A program made the position numbers and the translations under genes. A model generated the notes under the pieces. It had not been told where the DNA came from. It was given only the letters and a program-made list of their open reading frames with translations, and ran no database searches. A stretch of 64,000 nt of DNA from an uncultured Draconibacterium sp. (GTDB taxonomy: Bacteria > Bacteroidota > Bacteroidia > Bacteroidales > Prolixibacteraceae): NCBI RefSeq assembly GCF_963674925.1, contig NZ_OY771647.1:2557501-2621500 (forward strand), in the 5' to 3' direction. Below are positions 1 through 9,185 of the stretch, piece after piece; within the stretch, counting starts at the first letter, position 1; each line of letters begins with the position of its first letter.

Positions 1-2151
1 ATTAACTATTACCTGTCGTTAACGCGTTTAGACCAGTCTTCGGTCTTGGGGCGTGAGTTTACTTTCGGACGTACCAATTTCCAATCGAACCTTGATGCAG
101 AAATTACTGACCGTTTTAAGGTTGGCGTTTCAATAAACGGAAACATCGAAACACGCGATAACCCCGGAGTTCCCGGTGGTGATGATTACTGGGCTCCACG
201 TTTTGCGCTGTTCCGTAACCGCCCAACTGAACGACCTTTTGCTAATGATAATCCTGACTATATTAATAATATTGGTCACATGGCCGAAAACTGGGGCTTG
301 TTAACCAAGGAAAACTCGGGTTACTGGACAGAGAATTGGCGTGCACTACAAATGAACTTTGTGGCCGAGTACGACATTCCTATTGACGGTTTGACTTTTA
401 AGGGAACCTATTCGTACTTTATAAAAGACCGTATTATGAACGGTCACGAATACACATACGAAGCTTATTCGTATTTCCCTGAGACCGATGAGTACAAAGT
501 AACTTTTTCGATGATGAACCCATGGCGCGAGCGTGGTACGCACAAACAGTTTGAGAACGTAATGATCGGACAATTGGATTACGTAAAATCATTTGGTGAC
601 CACAATATTTCTGCAACTGTTGCTAATGAACGAATTGAGCGTCGCGACCTGGATGTTTGGGTACATGCAGTGCCAAAAACCAACGCGCTTCCGCTTATTC
701 AGTTTCCTGATATGGATACATACGATGACAGAGATTACGAAAGTGCACGTATTGGATACATTGGCCGTTTTAATTACAATTATGCCAATAAGTACTATTT
801 TGAGTTTGCAAGTAGGTATGATGCCTCATGGAAATTCGTTTCAAGTAAACGCTGGGGATTCTTCCCGTCGGCATCGGCAGGTTGGAGAATTACAGAAGAA
901 AAATTTGCCAAAGCACTGTTGGGCGAAAGTACGTTTAACCTGAAATTTCGCGGATCGTATGGTGAGCTGGGTGATGATAACGTTGGTATTGGCGACTTTG
1001 ATTATTTAACTGGCTACAATTATGCCTCTCAGGCTGTTGTTATGGATGGCGAAATTATTACCGGTGCCCGCGACCGTGGTGTGCCAATTACATCTATTTC
1101 GTGGTATACCAGTAGAATTGTCGATTTTGGTGCCGACTGGTCGTTATATAACGGAAAACTTAGTGGTACAGTGGATTATTTCCACCGTAAACGTGATGGT
1201 TTACGCGGTAGAAAATACGATATCTTAATTCCAAACGAAGTTGGTTATGGTTTACCTGATGAAAACGTAAACAGCGATGCTACAATGGGAGCGGAAATGT
1301 CAATCGCTTACGATGGCAACGTTGGAGATTTTAAATACTCGGTTGGTGGCAATATTTCGTACGCAAGAAATAAATTCCTGGAATCATATAAACCACGTTT
1401 TGGTAACTCCTGGGATCATTACAGAAATTCTCGGGAAGATCGTTGGACAGGAACTTTCTGGGGGTATGAAGTCGTTGGTCAGTTTGAATCATTTGAGCAA
1501 ATTAACAGCTGGCCGGTAAATAACGACGGTGTTGGTAACCGTGATATGATTCCTGGCGACTTAATTTACAAGGATGTAAACCAAGACGGCGTTATCAATG
1601 GATTGGATGAACGTCCTATTGGTTTCCCAAGAGACCGTAACCCGATTGCAAACTTTGGTATTAATCTGTCAGCACAGTACAAAGGTTTTGATATGAGAGC
1701 TGATTTCTCGGGTGGTTCTGTATACTCCTATAACCAAAACTGGGAGATGCGCTGGCCTTACCAAAACACAGGTAATCTGTTAAAGCAATTCTATGATGAC
1801 CGCTGGCACCGTGAAGATCCGTATGATTTAAACAGTGCCTGGGTGCCGGGACGTTACCCTGCATTACGTTTTAATACCGGATGGCATAACAATTATAATA
1901 AACAGTCAACTTTCTGGTTAACCAATGCTAAATACATCAGACTGAGTACGTTTGAAATTGGTTACACTCTGCCTGAGGAGTTGATTACAAAAGTTGGAAT
2001 GCAGCGCTGCCGATTATACGTAAGCACGTATAACCTGTTTTCGCTCGATAACCTGAAAAACTTAGGTGTTGAACCGGAGATTATGGATCCAAACGGATTG
2101 CAATATCCGCAAAACAGCATGGTTAATGTTGGTGTAAACCTTTCATTCTAA
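1..2151 (+). CDS. SusC/RagA-type TonB-dependent outer-membrane transporter, 3' part
   Basis: The reading frame is open from the first base, so the gene starts upstream of the window. The apparent start (TTG at 46) is only an internal codon. About 716 residues are visible, which is the C-terminal two thirds of a SusC-like protein. They show alternating aromatic/hydrophobic beta-strands, the family block with Phe-Phe-Pro-Ser followed by Gly-Trp-Arg, a late Asp-rich segment around 1570-1600 resembling 'GDxxYKDVNQDG', and an aromatic C-terminus ending in Ser-Phe. SusC proteins are 22-strand barrels that import oligosaccharides with their SusD lid, powered by TonB. The susD gene follows after 19 bases, so they form one unit. 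The plug and any STN domain lie outside the window. The family call is secure; the substrate is inferred from the neighbours (uronate- and arabinose-bearing glycan). Confidence 0.95.
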   Translation: MNYYLSLTRLDQSSVLGREFTFGRTNFQSNLDAEITDRFKVGVSINGNIETRDNPGVPGGDDYWAPRFALFRNRPTERPFANDNPDYINNIGHMAENWGLLTKENSGYWTENWRALQMNFVAEYDIPIDGLTFKGTYSYFIKDRIMNGHEYTYEAYSYFPETDEYKVTFSMMNPWRERGTHKQFENVMIGQLDYVKSFGDHNISATVANERIERRDLDVWVHAVPKTNALPLIQFPDMDTYDDRDYESARIGYIGRFNYNYANKYYFEFASRYDASWKFVSSKRWGFFPSASAGWRITEEKFAKALLGESTFNLKFRGSYGELGDDNVGIGDFDYLTGYNYASQAVVMDGEIITGARDRGVPITSISWYTSRIVDFGADWSLYNGKLSGTVDYFHRKRDGLRGRKYDILIPNEVGYGLPDENVNSDATMGAEMSIAYDGNVGDFKYSVGGNISYARNKFLESYKPRFGNSWDHYRNSREDRWTGTFWGYEVVGQFESFEQINSWPVNNDGVGNRDMIPGDLIYKDVNQDGVINGLDERPIGFPRDRNPIANFGINLSAQYKGFDMRADFSGGSVYSYNQNWEMRWPYQNTGNLLKQFYDDRWHREDPYDLNSAWVPGRYPALRFNTGWHNNYNKQSTFWLTNAKYIRLSTFEIGYTLPEELITKVGMQRCRLYVSTYNLFSLDNLKNLGVEPEIMDPNGLQYPQNSMVNVGVNLSF

Positions 2152-2170
2152 AATTTAAAACTGAATTGAC

Positions 2171-4060
2171 ATGAAAAATAAGATATTATATATACTGATA
2201 ATTCTACTGGCCGTTAACTGGGGCTGCAACGATGAGGCCTTTCTGGACAGAGAGCCAACTGATATTCTTCTTGATGATCAGGTGTGGAATGACGAAGCGC
2301 TGATCTTATCAGTTGTCAGCGACCTTTATTTTAGAATCCCGGAGTACCAATCTGCCCAGGGATGGTGGAGTTTTGCCGATTTCGATGAAGCTTTTGCATC
2401 AAACTTTGGCGATTACGGGCGTCATAAAAACAACGATTGGGGCTATGGCGAGTGGAGTCTTTGGAACTATGGTTATATCCGCGAGATCAACCTGTTTATT
2501 CAAAAGGCCGAATCGGATCTGACAAACGATCTGGATCCTGCTGTAAAAGCACGTTTTATTGCTGAAGGACGATTCCTGAGAGCCAATGCTTATTTCGAAC
2601 TGGTAAAACGTATGGGTGGTGTTCCTCTTATTCTGGAACCAATGGAATACGATTTCAGCGGCGATGCATCGTATTTGCAACATCCGCGTGCAAAAGAAGC
2701 AGACATTTACGATTTTGTGCTTAGTGAACTGGATGCCATAAAAAGCGATCTGCCAAACGATGTAAATGTAAAAAGTCGTGCAACACAAGGTCTTGCCTTA
2801 GCGATGAAAGCACGTGTGGCAATTTATGCTGCATCAATTGCAAAATATGGAGCCACTACACCAAATGTTAGTTTGCCTGGTGGCGAAGTAGGTATTCCTG
2901 CAAACCTGGCCAATGGTTATTACAACCAGGCTTTAACAGCTGCCAAAGAACTGATCAACAGCGGAACATATTCGTTATACAATAAAAAAGAAGATTTGTC
3001 GGAAAATTTTGCCAATGTTTTTATTGATAAGGCAAATAATCCGGAAGTTATTTTTGTTCGCGACTATGTTCAGAGCGAACGTAACGATGGGAGAGCGAAT
3101 AACTGGACATTGTGGAACCAACCATGGTCGGGCGCTGAAGACTTGGAAGGTGGTCGTACCAATCCATCTTTAAACCTGGTTCAGTCGTTTGAAATGCTGG
3201 ATAATAGTTTTGCAACTTTTCAAACTACAACAGAAGAAGGCGATTATATTTTCTTCGATGATCCGATAGATATGTTTGCAGGCCGCGACGCTCGTTTAGC
3301 CGGAACTGTAATTCTTCCCGGATCAAAATTCAAAGGTAAAGACCTTGATATCTGGGCAGGTTACCAATTGGCCGACGGAAGCATCGTCACAGGTGATGAG
3401 TTTGGTCAGCGTAAGGTACTGCCGGGATCAGAAACTCCGGTACAGGTAGTAGGTTTCGACGGACCAATTGACGGACGCGAATTCAGTGCACAAAGTGGTT
3501 TTTATGTACGCAAGCACATGGATGTTAACACGGGGTCAGGTCAGCGTGGTTTAAAATCCGACAGATGGTGGGTACGATACCGTTTAGCAGAAACTTACCT
3601 GATTGCTGCAGAAGCTGCATTCGAATTGGGTAGCGCAGGTGAAGCCGCCGGTTATCTGAACACTGTTCGCAGTCGCGCCGGATTTACCACCGACCTTGAA
3701 GCGTCAGATATTACTTTCGATCGAATTGTACACGAGCGTAAGGTAGAGTTGGCTTTTGAAGGTCATCAGCTTTGGGACATGAAACGCTGGCGCTTGGCTC
3801 ACATCGTTTTTAATGGCGAACGAATTGATTTAACAGATAAACCTTGGAAAGCCGATGAAGTAAGTACTCGCGTATTTGGTTTGTGGCCATACAAGTATTA
3901 CGAACCTGGAAATCCGAACGATGGTAAATGGATCTTTAAGCAAGTGTTGCCGGGCCAGGTAACAGGTGCTGATCGTTTCCGTTTAGGAAACTACTATTCG
4001 TTCATTAACGATGATATCAGAAATAACAATCCGCAAATTGTTAAGAACCCTAATCAATAA
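2171..4060 (+). CDS. SusD/RagB-type glycan-binding lipoprotein
   Basis: This is the surface glycan-binding partner of the preceding SusC. The 629-residue product starts with a lipoprotein signal whose acceptor is Cys19, preceded by Asn-Trp-Gly. The body has the TPR-rich SusD fold: 'GRFLRANAYFELVKRMGGVPL' typifies the N-terminal part, and 'RYRLAETYLIAAEAA' followed by 'ERKVELAFEGHQLWDMKRW' is the C-terminal signature. The protein is somewhat longer than the common 500-600 residues. It probably sits on the outer face of the outer membrane as a hinged lid over SusC. It is 19 bases downstream of susC and 18 upstream of a DUF3823 gene, so the three are co-transcribed. Confidence 0.95.
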   Translation: MKNKILYILIILLAVNWGCNDEAFLDREPTDILLDDQVWNDEALILSVVSDLYFRIPEYQSAQGWWSFADFDEAFASNFGDYGRHKNNDWGYGEWSLWNYGYIREINLFIQKAESDLTNDLDPAVKARFIAEGRFLRANAYFELVKRMGGVPLILEPMEYDFSGDASYLQHPRAKEADIYDFVLSELDAIKSDLPNDVNVKSRATQGLALAMKARVAIYAASIAKYGATTPNVSLPGGEVGIPANLANGYYNQALTAAKELINSGTYSLYNKKEDLSENFANVFIDKANNPEVIFVRDYVQSERNDGRANNWTLWNQPWSGAEDLEGGRTNPSLNLVQSFEMLDNSFATFQTTTEEGDYIFFDDPIDMFAGRDARLAGTVILPGSKFKGKDLDIWAGYQLADGSIVTGDEFGQRKVLPGSETPVQVVGFDGPIDGREFSAQSGFYVRKHMDVNTGSGQRGLKSDRWWVRYRLAETYLIAAEAAFELGSAGEAAGYLNTVRSRAGFTTDLEASDITFDRIVHERKVELAFEGHQLWDMKRWRLAHIVFNGERIDLTDKPWKADEVSTRVFGLWPYKYYEPGNPNDGKWIFKQVLPGQVTGADRFRLGNYYSFINDDIRNNNPQIVKNPNQ

Positions 4061-4078
4061 CCTTTAAAGGAGAATACA

Positions 4079-4765
4079 ATGAAGAAGTTAAAATTTATAT
4101 TCACTCTGCTTGTTGCAACTGCGATTTTCGCGTCGTGCGCCTGGGATAATTACGACGAACCGGAATCATTCCTGAAAGGAACTATTGTATACAACGGTGA
4201 GCCCGTTAATGTAAGCTATAACGATGTAAACTTCCAGCTTTGGGAGCCGGGATGGGAATTATCGTATCCTATTGATGTTGTTATTGATCAGGACGGAACC
4301 TATTCGGCGCTGTTATTTAATGGCAGCTATAAACTGGTTTTCCCTGACGGACAAGGTCCTTTTCGTACCATTGGCGCCGATACGCTTGACGTTACCGTGA
4401 GTGGCGATCAAAATATGGATATTGAAGTTGAACCATATTATATGATTCGTAATGCTCAGTTCTCGGCTGGTGGTGGCAATGTAACTGCAACTTTCCAGGC
4501 AGAAAAGATCATAACCGATTCCGATGCACGCGATATTGAACGTGTAAATTTATACGTGAACAAGAGTCAGTTTGTTGATTTCAGAACAAATATTGCCAGT
4601 ACCGAAATTGGTGGTGGCGATATTGCCGATGCAAATTCGATAAGCATGTCGGTTGCTGTACCTGAGATTACACCAACACAAGATTATGTTTATGCACGTG
4701 TAGGACTAAAAGTTGCCGGACGCGAAGATATGATCTTCTCTCCGGTACAAAGAATAGACCTGTAA
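4079..4765 (+). CDS. DUF3823 family lipoprotein
   Basis: The 228-residue product has a lipoprotein signal with Cys20 in a Phe-Ala-Ser-Cys lipobox, then an N-terminal region ('FLKGTIVYNGEPV') typical of DUF3823, a family found just after susD genes. The fold is expected to be two beta-sandwich domains; residues 25-115 resemble a carboxypeptidase-regulatory-like repeat ending in 'LFNGSYKLVFPDGQGPF'. The position after susD matches that of SusE-type surface glycan-binding proteins. A glycan-binding role at the cell surface is therefore likely but inferred from position. The gene ends 19 bases before a hairpin (4785-4806). Confidence 0.85.
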   Translation: MKKLKFIFTLLVATAIFASCAWDNYDEPESFLKGTIVYNGEPVNVSYNDVNFQLWEPGWELSYPIDVVIDQDGTYSALLFNGSYKLVFPDGQGPFRTIGADTLDVTVSGDQNMDIEVEPYYMIRNAQFSAGGGNVTATFQAEKIITDSDARDIERVNLYVNKSQFVDFRTNIASTEIGGGDIADANSISMSVAVPEITPTQDYVYARVGLKVAGREDMIFSPVQRIDL

Positions 4766-4784
4766 CCAACTACCAGTAGAGTTA

Positions 4785-4806
4785 GTCCCGGTGATTGTGC
4801 CGGGAC
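4785..4806 (+). terminator. Hairpin after the SusCD-DUF3823 genes, possible terminator or attenuator
   Basis: A perfect 7-bp stem (GTCCCGG at 4785-4791, CCGGGAC at 4800-4806) with an 8-base loop is followed by a short T-containing stretch, AACTTTATT. It sits 20 bases after the DUF3823 stop. The T tract is weak, so partial termination or mRNA processing between transporter genes and enzyme genes is as likely as full termination. Confidence 0.5.
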
Positions 4807-4864
4807 AACTTTATTGATAGCCTTTTTATTTAAACCAACTATTTTTCATTTTTACTTAAATCTA

Positions 4865-7369
4865 ATGTTTAGCAGATTACAATATTGCGGTATTATTACA
4901 ATACTTGCCTTGCTTTTTATTGCCTGTTCGCCAACCGAACAGGTAAACGAAACAGTTAAAAAGGAGTCGTTCAGGGCTCCGTCTTATCCTCTTATTACTA
5001 TCGATCCTTATACCAGCGCCTGGTCAAATACCGATCAGTTATTCGACGCCCCGGTAACGCACTGGACGGGTAAAACTCATTCGCTTATTGGCGCACTTAA
5101 GGTCGATGGAGAGGTCTATCGTTTTTTAGGAAAAGAAATTATTCCTCCAAAAGTCATTCTGCCTATGGCGAATTACGAACATTGGGAAGCGAGTTATACG
5201 GAAAAACAACCAGCTGTTGGTTGGGAGACAACAAATTTCGACGATGCAGGCTGGGAAACCGGCAAAGGTGCATTTGGAACTTCCGGAATGCCGGCTTTGT
5301 CAACATCGTGGGAGAGCAAAGATATATGGGTACGCCGCTTGTTTCAATTACCTGCAGAACTGGGAACCGAAGATATTTATTTGATTTATTCTCATGATGA
5401 TATTTTTGAGTTATATCTGAATGGAGAACAGTTGGTTAAAACCGAATACGAGTGGCACAATAATGTGCTTTTAAAGCTCGACAGGGAGAAATTAAAACCT
5501 GGTAAAGAAAACTGTATAGCCGTTCATTGCCACAACCGCACCGGAGGAGGCTATGTTGATTTCGGAATCATTCAGGAACGGAAACAAAATGAAATTTTTG
5601 CGACAGCAGCCATTCAAAACAGTGTTAACATAACTTCAACCGCTACAATATACAACTTTACGTGCGGACCGGTCGATCTTCAACTTGAGTTTGTATCGCC
5701 TCTTATACCCGATAACCTTGACCTGTTATCGCGCCCGGTAAACTATATCAATTACGAAATTCAGGCCAGCGACAATAAAAAACATAATGTACAGATTTAT
5801 ATAGAAACGACACCCGAATGGGCAGTCAACGATTTAAGTCAGGAAGTAGAACTAACCGCCGGAGCAAAAGAAAATATTAGCTGGGTAAAAGCCGGCACCG
5901 TTGAGCAACCTGTATTACAAAAGAAAGGCGACAACATACGAATTGATTGGGGGTATCATTATCTGGCAACAGCAGAAAAACCAGGAACTGCTATACGTAT
6001 TGGTGATTATTTGCTTTCCAAACAGCAATTTGCAAATAACGAATTACCGGAAGTTGGTGTTGATAAATTTACCACAAAGATGAGTCATTCGATGCCGGCA
6101 CTTGTTTATACCGAGAACATGCAGGAAGTAAGCAAACAGGCGAAAAGTGGCTATGTAATGCTGGCTTACGACGATATTGAATCGATTCAGTATTTTGGCG
6201 ACAACCTTAAAGCGTGGTGGACAAAAAATGGAAAGGTAAGTATTACAGATGCTTTGCAAGCGGCTGTTACTGAACGCGATGAAGTTCTAACAAGCTGTAG
6301 AAAAATAGATGATGCTGTTTATGCCGAAGCGCTTGATGCCGGTGGTAAAAATTACGCGAAGCTTTGTGAGCTGGCTTTTCGTCAATCCATTGCAGCACAC
6401 AAGTTGGTAAAAGATACCAAAGGCAATATTCTTTTTCTTTCAAAAGAAAATTTCAGTAACGGTTCTATAGGGACAGTTGATGTGACTTATCCGTCAGCCC
6501 CCTTATTCCTGAAATACAATCCGGATTTGTTAAAAGGTATGATGAATCCAATCTTCTACTACTCTGAAAGTGGAAAATGGACAAAACCTTTTGCTGCTCA
6601 CGATGTGGGGACTTATCCGCTGGCTAACGGGCAAACCTACGGAGGCGACATGCCCGTTGAAGAGTGTGGTAACATGATCATTCTAACAACTGCCATTGCC
6701 GATGCTGAAGGAAATGCTGATTATGCAGCTGGACACTGGGATGTGCTTACAACCTGGGCAAACTACTTGATGGAGAATGGATTGGATCCGGAAAATCAAC
6801 TTTGTACTGATGACTTTGCAGGACACTTTGCACACAACGTAAACCTCTCGGCAAAAGCCATTATGGGAATTGCAGGTTACGGAAAGTTGGCAGAAATGTT
6901 AGGAAAAAATGATATCGCTGAGAAATATACTTCCGAAGCAAAACAAATGGCACAGGAATGGATGAAAATGGCTGATGATGGAGATCACTATCGCTTAACC
7001 TTTGACAAGCCCGAAACCTGGAGCCAGAAATACAACTTGGTTTGGGATAAACTGCTGAATTTGGGTATTTTCCCGGAAGAAGTAGCGCAAACAGAAATAA
7101 AGTATTACCTCACGAAACAAAATAAATACGGTTTACCATTGGATAACCGCAGAACGTATACCAAATCAGATTGGATTATATGGACGGCGACTTTGGCTGC
7201 CGACAAAGAAACATTCCAAAAATTTATCGATCCTCTGTATGAATTTGTAAGCGAAACGCCTGATCGCGTTCCGATGAGTGACTGGTACGAAACACCAGAT
7301 GCAAAACAAGTTGGTTTTCAGGCGCGATCGGTAGTAGGCGGATATTTTATAAAAATGTTGGATGAATAG
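4865..7369 (+). CDS. DUF4965/DUF5127/DUF1793 glutaminase-like lipoprotein
   Basis: The product is 834 residues from the ATG at 4865. A TTG at 4814 would extend it, but the ATG gives a proper lipoprotein signal ending in Phe-Ile-Ala-Cys. The domain order matches the glutaminase GtaA-like family: a DUF4964-like start ('YPLITIDPYTSAWS'), DUF5127, DUF4965 and a C-terminal (alpha/alpha)6 DUF1793 region around residues 600-830 ('NGLDPENQLCTDDFAGHFAHNVNLSAKA'). A jelly-roll insertion at about residues 100-230 looks like a galactose-binding domain ('FELYLNGEQL'). Family members are annotated as glutaminases by homology to a fungal enzyme, but in Bacteroidota they occur in PULs and may act on glycans. 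The catalytic function is not established. It lies inside region A, facing the same way as its neighbours. Confidence 0.8.
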   Translation: MFSRLQYCGIITILALLFIACSPTEQVNETVKKESFRAPSYPLITIDPYTSAWSNTDQLFDAPVTHWTGKTHSLIGALKVDGEVYRFLGKEIIPPKVILPMANYEHWEASYTEKQPAVGWETTNFDDAGWETGKGAFGTSGMPALSTSWESKDIWVRRLFQLPAELGTEDIYLIYSHDDIFELYLNGEQLVKTEYEWHNNVLLKLDREKLKPGKENCIAVHCHNRTGGGYVDFGIIQERKQNEIFATAAIQNSVNITSTATIYNFTCGPVDLQLEFVSPLIPDNLDLLSRPVNYINYEIQASDNKKHNVQIYIETTPEWAVNDLSQEVELTAGAKENISWVKAGTVEQPVLQKKGDNIRIDWGYHYLATAEKPGTAIRIGDYLLSKQQFANNELPEVGVDKFTTKMSHSMPALVYTENMQEVSKQAKSGYVMLAYDDIESIQYFGDNLKAWWTKNGKVSITDALQAAVTERDEVLTSCRKIDDAVYAEALDAGGKNYAKLCELAFRQSIAAHKLVKDTKGNILFLSKENFSNGSIGTVDVTYPSAPLFLKYNPDLLKGMMNPIFYYSESGKWTKPFAAHDVGTYPLANGQTYGGDMPVEECGNMIILTTAIADAEGNADYAAGHWDVLTTWANYLMENGLDPENQLCTDDFAGHFAHNVNLSAKAIMGIAGYGKLAEMLGKNDIAEKYTSEAKQMAQEWMKMADDGDHYRLTFDKPETWSQKYNLVWDKLLNLGIFPEEVAQTEIKYYLTKQNKYGLPLDNRRTYTKSDWIIWTATLAADKETFQKFIDPLYEFVSETPDRVPMSDWYETPDAKQVGFQARSVVGGYFIKMLDE

Positions 7370-7389
7370 AATAAAGTCTAGAATTTGCA

Positions 7390-7755
7390 TGCTTTTATTC
7401 GTATTTGTGGCTCTTTCTGTTTGCGCTAAAAGCTAAAACTAGCCAACCGAAACTGATTCAGTAGAAACCACTTTCACCAATCCGGTTTGGGACGGGGCCG
7501 ATCCGTGGATGGAATAGCAGGCGACGATCCTGAAGAAAGCTCAAAAAATGTTTGGCTATCTTCAGGATCGTTTTTCAACATAAGGGGTGGCTGAAGCAAA
7601 AGGATTTTGATGAAAATGGGGCAGTATCGGAGGTTTGTGTTGGCACCAACAAGAAAAATGATAAGCAGTATTATTACGACCGACCACGAAGAAAGGGAGA
7701 TTATCACGGGCAGGCTCCATACCTTTGGTGTGTTAATGCTCTTTTAGAGAAATAG
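7390..7755 (+). pseudogene. Chimeric degenerate remnant: GH43 N-terminus joined to GH105 C-terminus
   Basis: Bases 7390-7558 match the start of the intact GH43 gene at 19085: 'ETTFTNPVWDGADPWM' against 'ETTFTNPVWNGADPWM', then 'GDDPEESSKNVW' against 'GDDPEDSSKNVW'. About 290 bases of the intact gene are missing between these blocks, and there are in-frame stops (for example TAG at 7514-7516). From about 7600 the frame encodes the C-terminus of a GH105: 39 of 48 residues agree with the end of the intact GH105 at 7927, with many synonymous differences, up to its own stop at 7753-7755. The piece cannot make a working enzyme. It looks like the scar of two or more deletions that fused two former genes. 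Confidence 0.85.
7525..7570 (+). repeat. Perfect 12-bp inverted repeat at the junction of the chimeric remnant
   Basis: CGATCCTGAAGA (7525-7536) is repeated in inverted orientation as TCTTCAGGATCG (7559-7570) with a 22-base spacer. The left arm is native GH43 sequence, also found at 19513 in the intact paralogue. The right arm is not GH43-like and marks the point where GH43 similarity ends and GH105 similarity begins soon after. Confidence 0.8.
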
Positions 7756-7926
7756 AAGAAAATACATTGGAAAATAATGTCGATAAGTACGGTGAGCTTC
7801 CTATCAATGGTCTAAAGTATATTTGTCTTTAAAAAAGAACAATTGTACTATGAAAAGTAGATCATAACTGTTATTTTCAACCTTTACTTTGAAACCAATC
7901 TAAACTTCTAATAAATCGATTAAAAA

Positions 7927-9033
7927 ATGAAACTATCATCCTTTTTATTATTAGCAGTTGCGCTGTTATTGACTAATATTTGCGTAGCTCAAAATTATTT
8001 TGATGATTTTCCTGTAATGGCAAATCCCAAAACTGTTGGTGAAAAGCTGAGCACACGTTTTCTGGAAAGTAAACACCAGCTTTATGGCGACAGAGGTATA
8101 CATTATGCTGAAGTTTGTACATGGTACGGCGCGCTTAAATTCGCCGAACTAACCAATGATCAAAAATTATTAAAGGAGCTAAGAACACGTTTTGAATTAT
8201 TGTTTCATATTGAAAAAGACCTTCTTCCTCCTCCGATTCATGTAGATCAGAATATGTTTGGTAGCCTGCCTTTGAGATTATATACCATGACTAAAGATGA
8301 ACGTTACCTTGAACTTGGATTACCTTATGCTGATTCGCAATGGACTCTTCCGGCCAATGCTAACGAAGAAGAACGCGAATGGCACAAGAAAGGTTATTCG
8401 TGGCAAACCCGCCTTTGGATCGACGATATGTATATGATCACAGTCGTACAAAATCAGGCGTATAAAGTAACTGGTGATCCGAAATATATTGATCGGGCGG
8501 CAAATGAAATGGTGCTTTATTTGGATGAAATACAACGTCCAAACGGACTTTTCTTTCATGCACCTGATGTGCCTTATTACTGGGCGAGAGGAAACGGATG
8601 GATGGCAGTAGGAATGGCCGATTTACTTTATGATTTGCCAGAGAATCATAAAGATCGTCCTCGTATTATGGAAGGTTATTTGGCCATGATGAAAAGTCTG
8701 AAAGCGTATCAACAACCAGGCGGTATGTGGAATCAACTCATTGATGAACCCGATTTTTGGCCCGAAACATCAGGAACAGCAATGTTTACCTATGCCTTTA
8801 TTATGGGAGTTAAACATGGTTGGCTCGATGTTGAAGAGTATGGCCCTGCAGCGCGTAAAGCATGGTTGGCAATGGTTCCATACATTGATGAACAAGGTAA
8901 CGTAACCGAAGTGTGTATCGGAACAGGCAAAAAGAACGATAAACAATATTATTATGACCGTCCTCGCCCTGTTGGAGATTTTCATGGACAGGCTCCGTAT
9001 ATATGGTGTGTAAATGCTCTTTTGGAAAAATAG
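7927..9033 (+). CDS. GH105 unsaturated glucuronyl/galacturonyl hydrolase
   Basis: The enzyme removes the unsaturated uronic acid from the non-reducing end of oligosaccharides made by polysaccharide lyases. The 368-residue product has a Sec signal ending at Val-Ala-Gln (about residue 21), so it is exported, probably to the periplasm. Family marks are 'WIDDMYM' with the likely catalytic Asp at 166-167, and 'WARGNGW' at 219-225. The length is normal for GH105. The C-terminus ('YYYDRPRPVGDFHGQAPY') is repeated in the degenerate remnant just upstream, so the locus once held two GH105 genes. No polysaccharide lyase is seen in the window. The activity is well supported at family level; the choice between glucuronyl and galacturonyl substrates is open. 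Confidence 0.88.
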   Translation: MKLSSFLLLAVALLLTNICVAQNYFDDFPVMANPKTVGEKLSTRFLESKHQLYGDRGIHYAEVCTWYGALKFAELTNDQKLLKELRTRFELLFHIEKDLLPPPIHVDQNMFGSLPLRLYTMTKDERYLELGLPYADSQWTLPANANEEEREWHKKGYSWQTRLWIDDMYMITVVQNQAYKVTGDPKYIDRAANEMVLYLDEIQRPNGLFFHAPDVPYYWARGNGWMAVGMADLLYDLPENHKDRPRIMEGYLAMMKSLKAYQQPGGMWNQLIDEPDFWPETSGTAMFTYAFIMGVKHGWLDVEEYGPAARKAWLAMVPYIDEQGNVTEVCIGTGKKNDKQYYYDRPRPVGDFHGQAPYIWCVNALLEK

Positions 9034-9185
9034 GCAGCTTAGTCAAAAAATGTCACAATTAATAAAGAAAATAAATATTCTTATCCTGTTGTAAATGTAG
9101 TTTCATGGAACTATTTGAAGTGGAGAAGAACAAAGAAAAAATTGTATTGGAAAGACGATAATTCAATAGTCAAAATGTAAGTTTC

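Noticed and set aside
9034..9185. Further gene remnant between GH105 and the sulfatase
   Set aside because: No similarity to neighbouring genes could be seen in the 152-base gap, which is simply A/T-rich.
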